The notes under the pieces were generated by a model. It searched no databases. It had not been told where the DNA came from and saw nothing but the letters and a program-made list of their open reading frames with translations. A program made the position numbers and the translations under genes. This document shows positions 16,487 to 25,684 of a stretch of DNA of 64,000 bases, one piece after another. The number at the start of each line of letters is the position of its first letter. The stretch's first letter is position 1. The stretch covers positions 58,443 through 122,442 of the forward strand of contig CAZBST010000008.1 of the NCBI GenBank assembly GCA_964494805.1, read 5' to 3'. The DNA comes from CAIYOL01 sp964494805 (GTDB lineage: Bacteria > Planctomycetota > Phycisphaerae > Sedimentisphaerales > Anaerobacaceae).

Positions 16487-17868
16487 AAGACATTAAGAAA
16501 AAAATCTCAATTAGAACCTACGGCTGTCAAATGAATAAATTAGATAGCGCACTGGTAACCACTGCGCTAAAAGGTGGAGGATTCGAAATTATCGACAGTG
16601 AAAAAGATGCTGATGCGGTTTTGATAAATACCTGCTCGGTTCGCGAACACGCGGAACAGCGGGTTTTGTCACATCTTGGGTATCTAAAACATATCAAAAA
16701 ATCAAGGCCGGATATAGTGGTCGGGGTAATCGGCTGTATGGCGCAGCGACTCGGAGCGGAACTGCTCGAAGATAAAACAGTAGATATAGTTTGCGGGCCG
16801 GCACAAGTACCGCAAATTACCGAACTTGTAACTAAAGCGCTGCAGGAAAAGAAAAGGACCCTTGCAATAACGGAAAAAATCCGCCAGAAACCGCCGGAAA
16901 ACCGGACGCTGGAAAAATTCGAGATGGTTTCAGACAGCTATGATTCGCAGCTTCCTGCACAAGCCTATGTTAGAGCGATGCGAGGCTGTAATAATTTCTG
17001 CACATATTGCATTGTCCCCTTTGTGCGCGGGCCGGAAGTATCCCGCCCCCCTGACGCGATAATCAAACAGATAAAAAACCTGGCAACAAACGGAGTGAAA
17101 ATGGTTACGCTGCTGGGGCAAATGATAAATGCCTATAAATACGATACTAACGGCAAAAGTTTCTGCCTGGCGGATTTGCTCAAGATGGTAAGCGAAATCG
17201 ATGGGATAGAGTGGATAAGATTTGTTACAAGTTATCCTGCAGAAGAGTTCTATGAGCAGATTCTAAAAGCAATGGCGGATTTGCCGAAGGTTTGCAATTA
17301 TCTGCATATGCCGGCACAAAGCGGCTCGGATAAAATCCTAAAGGCGATGAATCGTAACTACACGGCAGGCAAATATTTAGAGCTGCTCGAAAAGGCCAGA
17401 GATATTGTGCCGGGGATTGCAATTTCGGGCGATTTTATGGTTGGATTTCCAGGGGAAACAGAAGAAGATTTCGAGGAGACTGTAAGTCTTGTGCAGCAAG
17501 CAAGATATAAGAACTGCTTTGTATTTAAGTATTCGCCCCGGCCGGGGACGGCAGCAGAGAAACGGCTGCAAGATACTGTGCCTGAAGAAGTTAAGAGGCA
17601 GCGGAACATTAAACTGCTGGCGGTGCAGGAGAAAATCAGCAATGAATTGGCGAAGGAGTTTCTGGGAAAAGAAGTAAAGGTTCTGGTCGAGGGGCTGAGT
17701 AAGAAATCTGGAATAACTTCTTGTGGGGAAAAGAGTTCCCCGCAGTTGGTTGGGCGGACGGCGGAGGACTGGATAGTCGTTTTTAACGGGCCGGTGAAAC
17801 TTGCCGGGGAGTTCGCAAACGTGAAAATAACGAGGACGAGTCCACTAACACTTTTCGGGGAAATGTAG
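16483..17868 (+). CDS. miaB: tRNA-2-methylthio-N6-dimethylallyladenosine synthase MiaB
   Basis: 461 residues from ATG 16483. N-terminal UPF0004 domain with RTYGCQMNK, NTCSVREHAEQ and IGCMAQR supplying the three auxiliary-cluster cysteines; radical SAM core with RGCNNFCTYCIVP (about residues 165-177); SGDFMVGFPGETEEDF; and a C-terminal TRAM domain (KVLVEGLSK to TSPLTLFGE). It adds the methylthio group to A37 of certain tRNAs. The start overlaps the stop of the upstream hydrolase, so the frame upstream of 16483 is not part of it. Confidence 0.95.
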   Translation: MKDIKKKISIRTYGCQMNKLDSALVTTALKGGGFEIIDSEKDADAVLINTCSVREHAEQRVLSHLGYLKHIKKSRPDIVVGVIGCMAQRLGAELLEDKTVDIVCGPAQVPQITELVTKALQEKKRTLAITEKIRQKPPENRTLEKFEMVSDSYDSQLPAQAYVRAMRGCNNFCTYCIVPFVRGPEVSRPPDAIIKQIKNLATNGVKMVTLLGQMINAYKYDTNGKSFCLADLLKMVSEIDGIEWIRFVTSYPAEEFYEQILKAMADLPKVCNYLHMPAQSGSDKILKAMNRNYTAGKYLELLEKARDIVPGIAISGDFMVGFPGETEEDFEETVSLVQQARYKNCFVFKYSPRPGTAAEKRLQDTVPEEVKRQRNIKLLAVQEKISNELAKEFLGKEVKVLVEGLSKKSGITSCGEKSSPQLVGRTAEDWIVVFNGPVKLAGEFANVKITRTSPLTLFGEM

Positions 17869-17892
17869 CGGAGGTGCAGACCTGCGTTTGAA

Positions 17893-18000
17893 ATCGGGTT
17901 TGATTGGGTTTGTTTTGAATTTAACCACGAATTAACACGAATAAACACACTATAAATTGGGTTTGATTGGCTTTGAATTGGGTTTGATTGGGTTTGTTTT
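17893..18000. repeat. Short direct repeats after miaB
   Basis: Several copies of GGGTTTGATTGGGTTTG and variants surround a short tandem of ACGAATTAACACGAATAAAC. The stretch is AT- and T-rich and non-coding. The rest of 18000-18458 contains no gene or other structure that I can support. Confidence 0.7.
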
Positions 18001-18458
18001 TCCATCGTCAAGAGACCTGAATTATTGCTATAACTGCTTGTAATATAACTGGTTATATTCATTTTTGGTATTTTGGAAATTGGCTTTGTTTGAACGGTTA
18101 ACCGTTTTAACTCTTTCATATTTCATTGTTGATAGAGAATCTCCGATGGGGGTTACATACGCTGTATAAACAGCGAAGCAAACTCCACTACAAATTGTCT
18201 ACTCCAAGTCGTTTCTGACCCGGGCCTGCTGGACCCAAGACCTTGCCCTGCTGGGCGATTAGGGACAGAATACATCCCCTCTATAATTGGATGGACTTGC
18301 GCGAATGATGCGAAAAAGGTGTTCGATTCTCGATACTTGATTCTCGTAACTCGTTTTGGGAAAAGGAGTAAAAAAAATTATAAAAAATCCATTTTAGGAG
18401 TCTGACTATATGCGCATTTGATTGATTTTTTTTTAACACCCTCCGGCAGCACTTCGCA

Positions 18459-19226
18459 TTAACGACATTTTCTTCTCACCATCACTGCACAAAGGCCAAG
18501 CAAGAAAAGCGTGGCGGGTTCAGGGACAAGAATTAATCTCGAATCATCGCTATAAAAATTTATTATATTGTTTATCGGGTCTCCAGTTGCAAGCAGGCCG
18601 GTTAATCTACCACCTTCACCAGCGCCAAACGTGCCAGCTCCTACTGCAACGCCATTGAGTGCGAAATCATTGCCGTAAATAGTAATAATTCCCTCTTCAG
18701 TTAATTTGATATCGCCTCCGATGTGCCCACCAAAAATATTCACTTGGCTGATGCCCTCACTGTGCAAATCACTATCGATTGTCCCGCCGGAAATTTCAAC
18801 CTGACTGCTGTTATATGTATACAAACTCAGAATCCTCCCACCAGATACAAATACTTGGCTGTTATCACGGGCAGCAAAATTATGAATTGACCCACCAGAA
18901 ACACTCACTTGGCTATAATCACGAGAACCTAAACCTATTCCAATACCTCCGCCCAAAATATTTACCTCGCTGTTTCCAAAGGCGCTTAAAGTCGACTTTA
19001 TGGACCCGCCAGATAACAGATTGACAGTAGTTTTTTGACCTGAAGAGGAATTTTTGACCCATACATCCTGATTGCCGTCAATTTTATGAACATCATAGTC
19101 TATATTGTGTGTTTGACCATCATCAAAGATTGTTGTTGATACCGGTGTCGCTTTTGAATCTGTCGATATGGCACAAAAGACTGAGAATAGAAAAATTGAC
19201 CACAATTGAATTTTCTTACTTCTCAT
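18459..19226 (-). CDS. Secreted PEP-CTERM anchored protein
   Basis: 255 residues. An N-terminal signal peptide (hydrophobic segment about 8-22) leads to a body of short repeated units with SQVxxxGG and SGGxI patterns, which suggests a beta-helix. The C-terminus is a textbook PEP-CTERM tail: VPEP, a hydrophobic segment ATLFLLGLCAV and the basic end RRKCR. Such proteins are cleaved and anchored by an exosortase, none of which is in this window. It lies alone, with a GAGGCAG-type ribosome binding site before the ATG. Confidence 0.9.
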   Translation of the reverse strand: MRSKKIQLWSIFLFSVFCAISTDSKATPVSTTIFDDGQTHNIDYDVHKIDGNQDVWVKNSSSGQKTTVNLLSGGSIKSTLSAFGNSEVNILGGGIGIGLGSRDYSQVSVSGGSIHNFAARDNSQVFVSGGRILSLYTYNSSQVEISGGTIDSDLHSEGISQVNIFGGHIGGDIKLTEEGIITIYGNDFALNGVAVGAGTFGAGEGGRLTGLLATGDPINNIINFYSDDSRLILVPEPATLFLLGLCAVMVRRKCR

Positions 19227-19503
19227 TTTCTGCCTCCTTTAAAAATTGTTAGTATTTGTAGCACTCCGATTGCGCAGAAATGCGTTCAAGTCGTATGCAG
19301 ACTTAAATCTCCTCGCACTTTTATCGCTCCTCTATGCCTTTTGCTTCCAGTGGTTAGGCTTAACTCAAAAGAGACCAAAGGCGATTTTGATTATATGCTC
19401 TTGATGATAACGGTCAAGAGAAATCCGAGGCGGGCGAAGGTTGGTGAGTTAAGTTTTTTAGGCAGGTTTGGGCGTTTCTTTCGAGGTGCTGCGGAGGTCC
19501 TAA

Positions 19504-19526
19504 TTGCTGTTGTTTCCGGAAGCCGC
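19504..19526 (+). repeat. Left copy of 23-bp direct repeat flanking the AIPR module
   Basis: TTGCTGTTGTTTCCGGAAGCCGC. The right copy lies at 22261-22283 and differs at one position. The remaining 19227-19503 and 19527-19759 hold no supported gene. Confidence 0.75.
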
Positions 19527-19759
19527 AATGAGGAACGTTAGTATTACGCAGGAGCGAAGCGACGAAGTAAGCAAAAAAGAGGGCCGAACTGTAGGACGCA
19601 ACAGCAAAAATTACTTGTTGAAAGCTGAGGAAAAGGGGGTAAAATTAGGTGAGCATCTGGGAGCGGAAAGACATCATCGAAATAACCATTTGTGGTGTAA
19701 TTTTGCTAAAAATTTGATGGTAAAGAATGAATGTAATATAGAATAGGGGATAAAATATT

Positions 19760-20389
19760 ATGGGTAATGAACAGATGTATGAAATTGAAACTTTTAGTAA
19801 TATCGACTTAAATAAGCTTTCCATAATACAGGAAAAGTTTATAGATAAAAAAGTTGACTTCATTTACTTTCGTAAAGGAGAAGCAGAAAACAATGTTCGA
19901 ATTGCGGCAATCGTTGTAGCCATTATAATTGCAATTTACAAATTCACTAAAGATTATCCCCAGCTTAAAGAGGGGGTAAAAGTTCTTTTGGAGGACTTGG
20001 CTAAAGCTGGAAAGGCTATCTTGTCATTCATGAAAAAGGAAAGGCAAGTAAAAATACCTGACTTACGAGAAATTGCCTGCCCGGATAATGTAGTAATTAC
20101 TAAGACATTAGAATTACTACGAGAACTCGGAGGTGATGTGAGATACTTGCCCAAAGAACAGCGGGGAAAGTTCCGATATTTTGTTAATAACAATGAGTAT
20201 TGTTTGTTCATTCGTAGAGAGGATGGGACTTTTAGCGGTATTAAAGGAAACAACCCAAGTATAATAGAAAGTTTAAAAGAGGCCTTTGAATCAGAATGGA
20301 ATGATCTTGGTCCAATTCAAAAGGATTTGCGTAAAAGTATACCAGGTATAGGTGAGGCTGAAGAATGGGTAAAAAGAATATCTGAATAG
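19760..20389 (+). CDS. Unknown protein with one TM segment, partner of the AIPR protein
   Basis: 209 residues. A soluble N-terminus (about 50 residues) is followed by one hydrophobic segment (VRIAAIVVAIIIAIYKF, about 48-64) and a charged C-terminal part with no recognised domain. ATG 19760 follows GGGGATAAAATATT with weak spacing. It lies 34 bp upstream of the AIPR protein gene in the same direction, and both are AT-rich compared with their surroundings. Together with the flanking direct repeats this suggests a small transferred module in which this protein may be sensor, effector or antitoxin; which one cannot be told. Confidence 0.65.
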   Translation: MGNEQMYEIETFSNIDLNKLSIIQEKFIDKKVDFIYFRKGEAENNVRIAAIVVAIIIAIYKFTKDYPQLKEGVKVLLEDLAKAGKAILSFMKKERQVKIPDLREIACPDNVVITKTLELLRELGGDVRYLPKEQRGKFRYFVNNNEYCLFIRREDGTFSGIKGNNPSIIESLKEAFESEWNDLGPIQKDLRKSIPGIGEAEEWVKRISE

Positions 20390-20423
20390 GTGACTATTTT
20401 GGCAGGAAGAATGAGGACAATAA

Positions 20424-22193
20424 ATGGATTATGTCAAAAAAATTAGAGACGAGGTAGATAAAATAAAAAAAGAAGAAAATATCGATATGCGCAGAGCATT
20501 CATTATATGGGTATTAGATCAATACTATCGCTTGTCTCGAGAAGAAGCTGTTGGTGCAATAACCGATAGCAGTGGTGACAAAAAAATAGATGCTTTTATA
20601 GAAGAAAAGGACTCGATAATTATTATTCAATGTAAATTTTTCGATAACGAGGAAAAAGAAGTTGGAGATAATGAAATAGCGCTTTTCAAGGGATGCATTG
20701 ATTGGTTGCGCCAACCAGATGAAATCAAGAAGCTTAATCTCCCTAAACTTTTGGATGCTGCTCAAACTTTTAAAGAAAGGTGGGACCAAGGGGCAAATGT
20801 TGAATTGCACTATTTCGCATTTGGGAAGTTTTCTGATGGTGCTGATGGAGAAAGGAGGGTTGTTAATAACTCAGAGCTTAGAGACCGTATACAAATGCAT
20901 TTTCATGACGTAGACGATATACAAAATTTCTTTAGGGCCAACTTACAATCGGATAACCCATTAGCGTCAGAGACCATAGCTATAGATTTGGATGCTGGGA
21001 AGTTCTTTGTAAGGAAGGAAGGGCCTTTTCCAGCGATAGTTCTTTCCATTCGAGGCAGTGATTTAGCGACATGGTACAGAAAGTATGGTAGCAGATTATT
21101 TGAAAGAAATATTAGACTGTTTAGAGGTAGTCGAAAAGGAAGTATCAATGCCGGAATAACCAATACAGCAGCCAATGCTCCTGACAGAAAAAAGTTCTGG
21201 TATTACAACAATGGGATTAGTTTTGTATGTTCTGATTTCCATTTTGACAATGAGGATAAACCAACACAAGTCATAGTTAAGGGGCCTCAGATAATAAATG
21301 GATGCCAAACGACTGTATGTTTGAAAGAGGCACAAGACTCGTCAGAGAACATATTTGAATCCCCGGAGGAAATAAATGTTTTAGCGAGAATTATTCAGGC
21401 TCCGATGAGCGATGTTGAGCTTATTACATTATATACAAACTCACAAAATCCAGTATCAGAAGCACAATTAAAGTCAAATGACCCTATACAAAAAAGACTC
21501 AAAGCAGACTTTGATAAATATACTCCGCCGTATTTTTATTCCATAAAGGAAGGAGATTGGAAAAATCTTACACTGGAAAACCGAAGGAAATATGATAATA
21601 GAGTAATCGACTTTATTAAAGCAGCACAAGCTGTATATGCATTTTTAAAAGATCCTGCATTTGCGAGAAGATATCGAATTGAATTATTTTCGAGCAAATA
21701 TCATGAGATATTTAAGCCAGACACAAAAGTAGAGGAGATTCTTTTGCCTTGGCACATATATACTTTTATTGGTAAACAAATCGCAAAATACAGAAAAGAA
21801 GAATATAATCGATTAAAATTAAGCCCCAGCGATTTTGATGAGAGGAAAAGGGCTGCGGTCTTGAGGAGAGAGTTTTTACTTTATTCGAATTTAATAATCC
21901 TATATTTCATTCATAAATTAATTCGTAAGAGGTATGATGATTATACCCCTGAAATTGCAAGTATATTACTCAACAACAAGCTTGAAGATAGGATTAAAAG
22001 TCTTTTTGATTATATAGTAGCGGTACTTTCGTTTACTGAAAAGCTATCTGAAGAAAAGAATATCACAAGGTATTTAAAGAATATCGAAAACATAAACGCT
22101 CTATATTCAGAAATAGAGAAAGAGGTGGAGAAAGACAAAGCTTTGCAAAAGAAAAGATATGTTTTAGATGTTTTACCAAACCGTCAAAGTTAA
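20424..22193 (+). CDS. AIPR (abortive infection phage resistance) family protein
   Basis: 589 residues. The N-terminal about 75 residues look like a restriction-endonuclease fold: D52/D56 in SGDKKIDAFI and the QCK of IIIIQCKF (Q69-x-K71) fit a PD-(D/E)xK nuclease with Gln in place of Glu. The middle (roughly 230-390) carries AIPR hallmarks: KFWYYNNGISFVC, GPQIINGCQT, NVLARIIQAPMSD, YTNSQNPVSEAQLKSNDP and YFYSIKEGDW. AIPR proteins are linked to phage abortive infection. The C-terminus is helical and charged. The pairing with a small TM protein and flanking repeats make a defence island cassette plausible. Confidence 0.85.
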   Translation: MDYVKKIRDEVDKIKKEENIDMRRAFIIWVLDQYYRLSREEAVGAITDSSGDKKIDAFIEEKDSIIIIQCKFFDNEEKEVGDNEIALFKGCIDWLRQPDEIKKLNLPKLLDAAQTFKERWDQGANVELHYFAFGKFSDGADGERRVVNNSELRDRIQMHFHDVDDIQNFFRANLQSDNPLASETIAIDLDAGKFFVRKEGPFPAIVLSIRGSDLATWYRKYGSRLFERNIRLFRGSRKGSINAGITNTAANAPDRKKFWYYNNGISFVCSDFHFDNEDKPTQVIVKGPQIINGCQTTVCLKEAQDSSENIFESPEEINVLARIIQAPMSDVELITLYTNSQNPVSEAQLKSNDPIQKRLKADFDKYTPPYFYSIKEGDWKNLTLENRRKYDNRVIDFIKAAQAVYAFLKDPAFARRYRIELFSSKYHEIFKPDTKVEEILLPWHIYTFIGKQIAKYRKEEYNRLKLSPSDFDERKRAAVLRREFLLYSNLIILYFIHKLIRKRYDDYTPEIASILLNNKLEDRIKSLFDYIVAVLSFTEKLSEEKNITRYLKNIENINALYSEIEKEVEKDKALQKKRYVLDVLPNRQS

Positions 22194-22260
22194 AATTGAT
22201 TTTAACTTTAGTCTATGTGATTTCCCATTAGCCAAGAAAATTCAAAAAATCACGGTGGAG

Positions 22261-22283
22261 TTGCTGTTGTTTCCGTAAGCCGC
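22261..22283 (+). repeat. Right copy of 23-bp direct repeat flanking the AIPR module
   Basis: TTGCTGTTGTTTCCGTAAGCCGC, 22 of 23 identical to 19504-19526. A GC-rich small hairpin (GCCGCC...GGCGG) follows directly. Confidence 0.75.
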
Positions 22284-22446
22284 CGCCGAAGGCGGAGAGC
22301 AGATGAACAGTGGAGCAGGTGAGCAGGAGAAAGTAACAGCAGATTAGTCATTTGTTTAACGGCAAAAGATAACTCTCTCGCCCTCGGTTATTCGAGAAGA
22401 GCTCCCAAAGCAGGCTGGCGATGCAGGGGCTAACAAATAACGAACA

Positions 22447-25038
22447 TTACTCTTCGCAGCCTTCGAACGGTAACTCTTCCAGCCAATTTAACACAAAGCC
22501 GGCAAGGTCTTCAAAGCCGACAGAGCCGTCCTGACTGATATCGGCATGGCCACACCAATCGGGGCTGCTACAGGAACTTTGCAGCCAGTAAGAGGCAAAA
22601 TGGCTAAAGTCAGATAGCTGCACCATACAATCGTCGTCCAAGTCGCCTTCAATCACATTGAGGTTGACGTAAACTGCATCAGGATACGGACTTTTATCCA
22701 GGTCGTTGCTATAAACCTGCAACCGGCCTCTTCCGGCACAATAACAGCAATCTAATTCTACGGTAACCGGCTGGTTAGCAGCCGGCGGGATACTGTAGGG
22801 AAGGACCGGTAAGATTTCAACGACCCAGGCGGGCGCGTCGATACCGGTTACATTAAGAGTCACAGGGCCGTCATTATAAATAGTGAAACTCCCATACGGG
22901 TCCTGCGGACAATTATCGTCAAACGACAACGGCTCAATGCGAATTTCGGGCACATCACCTGTCAGGCAGACACTCAAATCCATATTTTCAGAATAACCCG
23001 TTACGCCATCATCGACCCAAGAATTGCCGTCGCCGACGCCTGAAGATATCCACATAAACCAGCAAAATTCATCACCCAAGCCTGTAATAGAAACCCATCC
23101 TTCGGTGAGCGAACAGCACGGTGAAAGGCTGCCGACGCTGTAATAGTTCAACTGATTAAAGCAGCCGCCAAAATCGTAGTACCTACCGGTTGGGGTAACA
23201 GCAGCGGTGCTCTCGTAGGAGCAAACTGCGCTACCCGGCTGACCGTCGTTGTCCTCGTAGAAAATAATTTCGAATGTCGGGTCGGACTCGATGCACTCCT
23301 CGAACGTATAGGGATCGACCTGAAAGCCCCACCAGTGAATATCGCAGATGGGAGCAACAACACCCGTGAAGTTTTCGTAAACGTGTCCTCCCACAGATAC
23401 TTCGCTGATAGGGCCGGACCATAAATCGGCAGGCCCATGTGGAGGCTGACCAAACAGTGTAGTGGGTGGACACTCAAGTGTCGAGCCGCTGCCGCACGGC
23501 GGGTCGAGATTGGCACAGAGGGTATTGGCGCTCCAACGCCCTGTGCAGTTTTGCACGGCAACACCATCCTGGCAGGTGCCTGTACTATCATCGCAGCAGG
23601 CGCCGACAACCGCTGAACTGCTGGTAACAACAAGCTGATACAAGCCGCTCTGGGTACCAACTCCATCAACAATTATATAGTAGGTATTGCCGGCGGTAAG
23701 ACTCAGGCCTGTGATTTGCGACGTAGGCGGGACACCATCACAACCCTCTATATCACAGGCGATTTGCGTGCCTGAGTCAGGCGCGCCACAGGTATTTTCA
23801 TACACATAAAGTTTAGTATAATAATCTGAACCGCATAAATTAATATCAACAACTTCGTTAACAATGGGCGTATAAGAAAAAACCACATCGGGGGCGTCAG
23901 GGGTAAAGACATCATCCGGGCATACTTCATTGTAGTTGTTATTAGCATTGACAGTCAGTCCTGTAGCACTGTAAGGCAATGCAGGAATTACCGCAGCCTC
24001 CTCACAGGTATCGCCGGCCTCAGTAAGGACGAACTGGTCAATATACAAATTGTATTCCCCGGACTCTCCTCCGTAGCCATCAACAACAATATAATAAGTG
24101 CTGCCTCCTGTTAAGCTGGCATACAATTTTGACCGCACGCCATAATAGCCACAAAAATCGTCATTGCATGCAATTTGAGTGCCGGACTGATAAGCACCAC
24201 AGGTATCTTCATACACATAAACTTTGGTATCGTAGGACGAATCACAAAGGTCGATGCGAACCGCAATATCTGAAGAAGGAGTATACGAATAAACCACGTC
24301 GGGGGAACCGGGCGCATCATAGGGGCATATCTCATCATAATCGTCATTGGCACCCACAGTGGTACCTGTATCGCTGTAAGGCAGTGAAGGGATTACCGTA
24401 GCATTCAGGCAGTCGTCCCCGGCCTGTTCGCCGCAAGCAGGGACTAAATCAGCACACAGCGTATCAGCGGAAAAACGGCCGGTACAGGCCGACTGCTCAA
24501 CATCGTCCATACACGTTCCGGTAGCATCATCACAGCAGGCACCGGTAACAGTGCTTACCTGAGTGATATTTATTTCGTATGCACCAGCATCACCACCATA
24601 ACCATCAACAACAATATAGTAGGTGTTACCGCCCGTAAGATTGACATACGGTAACTGTGACTTGAAGGTATCATCACCACAAGCATCATCGTTGCAGGCA
24701 ATTTGCGTGCCAGACTGGTAAGTGCCACAGGTGCCTTCGTATACATAAACTTTGGTATCATAGGACGAATCACAAAGGTCGATGCGAACCGCAATATCCG
24801 AAGAAGGAGTATACGAATAAACCACGTCAGAGGAACCGGGCGCATCATAGGGACATATCTCATCATAATCGTCATTAGCACCCACAGTGGTACTTATATC
24901 GCTGTAAGGCAGAGACGAAATCACCGTCGCTGTAGCACAGGTATCGCCACCCACAGCCCACCCGGCTTGCGGCCAAACCAACAGAAATACACAGACCAGC
25001 CCCGCTAAAACAATCCGACTCTTTGAGAGTTTCCTCAT
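22447..25038 (-). CDS. Large secreted repeat protein with C-terminal dockerin-like domain
   Basis: About 863 residues. Start at ATG 25038 is preferred because GGGAGG lies 6 bp upstream; a further in-frame start lies at 25056. Signal peptide to about WAVGG. Three copies of a pre-peptidase-C-like domain follow, each with GDTC or GDDC, LPYS, DVVYSYTP, Y-TK-YVYE-TC, IAC and TYYIVVDG. Between them are Cys-rich units (GACCDDxTGTC, CTGRxSAxTLC). Near the C-terminus (about 800-860) are two dockerin-like repeats: GDLDDDCMVQLSDF and ADISQDGSVGFEDLAGFVLNWLEE. A surface or extracellular role is likely. Confidence 0.85.
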   Translation of the reverse strand: MRKLSKSRIVLAGLVCVFLLVWPQAGWAVGGDTCATATVISSLPYSDISTTVGANDDYDEICPYDAPGSSDVVYSYTPSSDIAVRIDLCDSSYDTKVYVYEGTCGTYQSGTQIACNDDACGDDTFKSQLPYVNLTGGNTYYIVVDGYGGDAGAYEINITQVSTVTGACCDDATGTCMDDVEQSACTGRFSADTLCADLVPACGEQAGDDCLNATVIPSLPYSDTGTTVGANDDYDEICPYDAPGSPDVVYSYTPSSDIAVRIDLCDSSYDTKVYVYEDTCGAYQSGTQIACNDDFCGYYGVRSKLYASLTGGSTYYIVVDGYGGESGEYNLYIDQFVLTEAGDTCEEAAVIPALPYSATGLTVNANNNYNEVCPDDVFTPDAPDVVFSYTPIVNEVVDINLCGSDYYTKLYVYENTCGAPDSGTQIACDIEGCDGVPPTSQITGLSLTAGNTYYIIVDGVGTQSGLYQLVVTSSSAVVGACCDDSTGTCQDGVAVQNCTGRWSANTLCANLDPPCGSGSTLECPPTTLFGQPPHGPADLWSGPISEVSVGGHVYENFTGVVAPICDIHWWGFQVDPYTFEECIESDPTFEIIFYEDNDGQPGSAVCSYESTAAVTPTGRYYDFGGCFNQLNYYSVGSLSPCCSLTEGWVSITGLGDEFCWFMWISSGVGDGNSWVDDGVTGYSENMDLSVCLTGDVPEIRIEPLSFDDNCPQDPYGSFTIYNDGPVTLNVTGIDAPAWVVEILPVLPYSIPPAANQPVTVELDCCYCAGRGRLQVYSNDLDKSPYPDAVYVNLNVIEGDLDDDCMVQLSDFSHFASYWLQSSCSSPDWCGHADISQDGSVGFEDLAGFVLNWLEELPFEGCEE

Positions 25039-25280
25039 CACATACCTCCCGGACAAATAAATCCTGAATTAGAAAGACCGTGACAGAATACGAATATATT
25101 AATATCGTAACCGACGGAACCTCTGCTTGTCAAGTATTCTTTATAAACTTTTCGGGCCAGCCAAGCCCTTTTCGGGGACAAAGACCCTTCGACGATGCTG
25201 AGAGTGGGCAAGGTTTCAGCGTTTTGATGCGATTCTGGGTCCATATTTTTTATTTATTTGTTGTATATTTTAATTACTGT

Positions 25281-25316
25281 GCTCTAATAGGACGAAATAT
25301 GTTCTAATAGTGCGAA
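25281..25316. promoter_or_regulatory. Pair of direct repeats between divergent genes, possible operator
   Basis: GCTCTAATAGGACGAAA and GTTCTAATAGTGCGAAA start 20 bp apart (25281 and 25301), so two identical faces of the helix are presented. They lie between the minus-strand repeat protein gene and the cold-shock gene. The rest of 25039-25417 holds nothing else I can name. Confidence 0.4.
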
Positions 25317-25417
25317 AAGGGGTCGTAAGCTTTCATCTCTCAAGAATATGCCCCCTATTAAATAAGATGGAGAGATATTATTTTTGAAGGCCCGTAAAAA
25401 GGCCCAGGAGAACACAA

Positions 25418-25621
25418 GTGAGTACAGGTACAGTAAAATGGTTTAACGCAAGCAAGGGTTACGGATTTATTTCTCCGGACGACGGAGGCGAAGATTTGTT
25501 CGTCCATCATTCGGAAATAAAGACCAACGGCTACGCATCACTCAATGAAGGCCAAAAGGTCGAGTTCGAGGTTGGCCAAGGCAAAAAAGGCCCATGTGCG
25601 ACCAATGTGGTTCCGGGATAA
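25418..25621 (+). CDS. Cold-shock domain protein
   Basis: 67 residues, the usual size. GTG start at 25418, preceded by CAGGAG about 5 bp away. The RNA-binding motifs are present: GTVKWFNASKGYGFIS with RNP1 (KGYGFIS) and DLFVHHSEI with RNP2. It binds single-stranded RNA or DNA and usually acts as an RNA chaperone. It ends with a strong terminator. The 5' leader of more than 60 nt is long enough for temperature-dependent structure, but none was resolved. Confidence 0.93.
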   Translation: MSTGTVKWFNASKGYGFISPDDGGEDLFVHHSEIKTNGYASLNEGQKVEFEVGQGKKGPCATNVVPG

Positions 25622-25647
25622 TTCAGAGTAAAGCGTTGAAAAACCAA

Positions 25648-25680
25648 AAGCCCCGCGAAGCTGCGGGGCTTTGTTTTTTT
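25648..25680 (+). terminator. Rho-independent terminator of the cold-shock gene
   Basis: AAAGCCCCGC, loop GAAGCT, GCGGGGCTTT followed by GTTTTTTT. Confidence 0.92.
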
Positions 25681-25684
25681 ATAG

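Noticed and set aside
17358..18119. Long minus-strand open frame with a repeated KQTQSNPI peptide
   Set aside because: It lies mostly opposite miaB, and its peptide repeats are the translation of the short DNA repeats after miaB; no start signals.
19504..19746. 80-codon plus-strand frame before the AIPR module
   Set aside because: It begins inside the direct repeat, has low-complexity charged sequence, no ribosome binding site and no recognisable fold.
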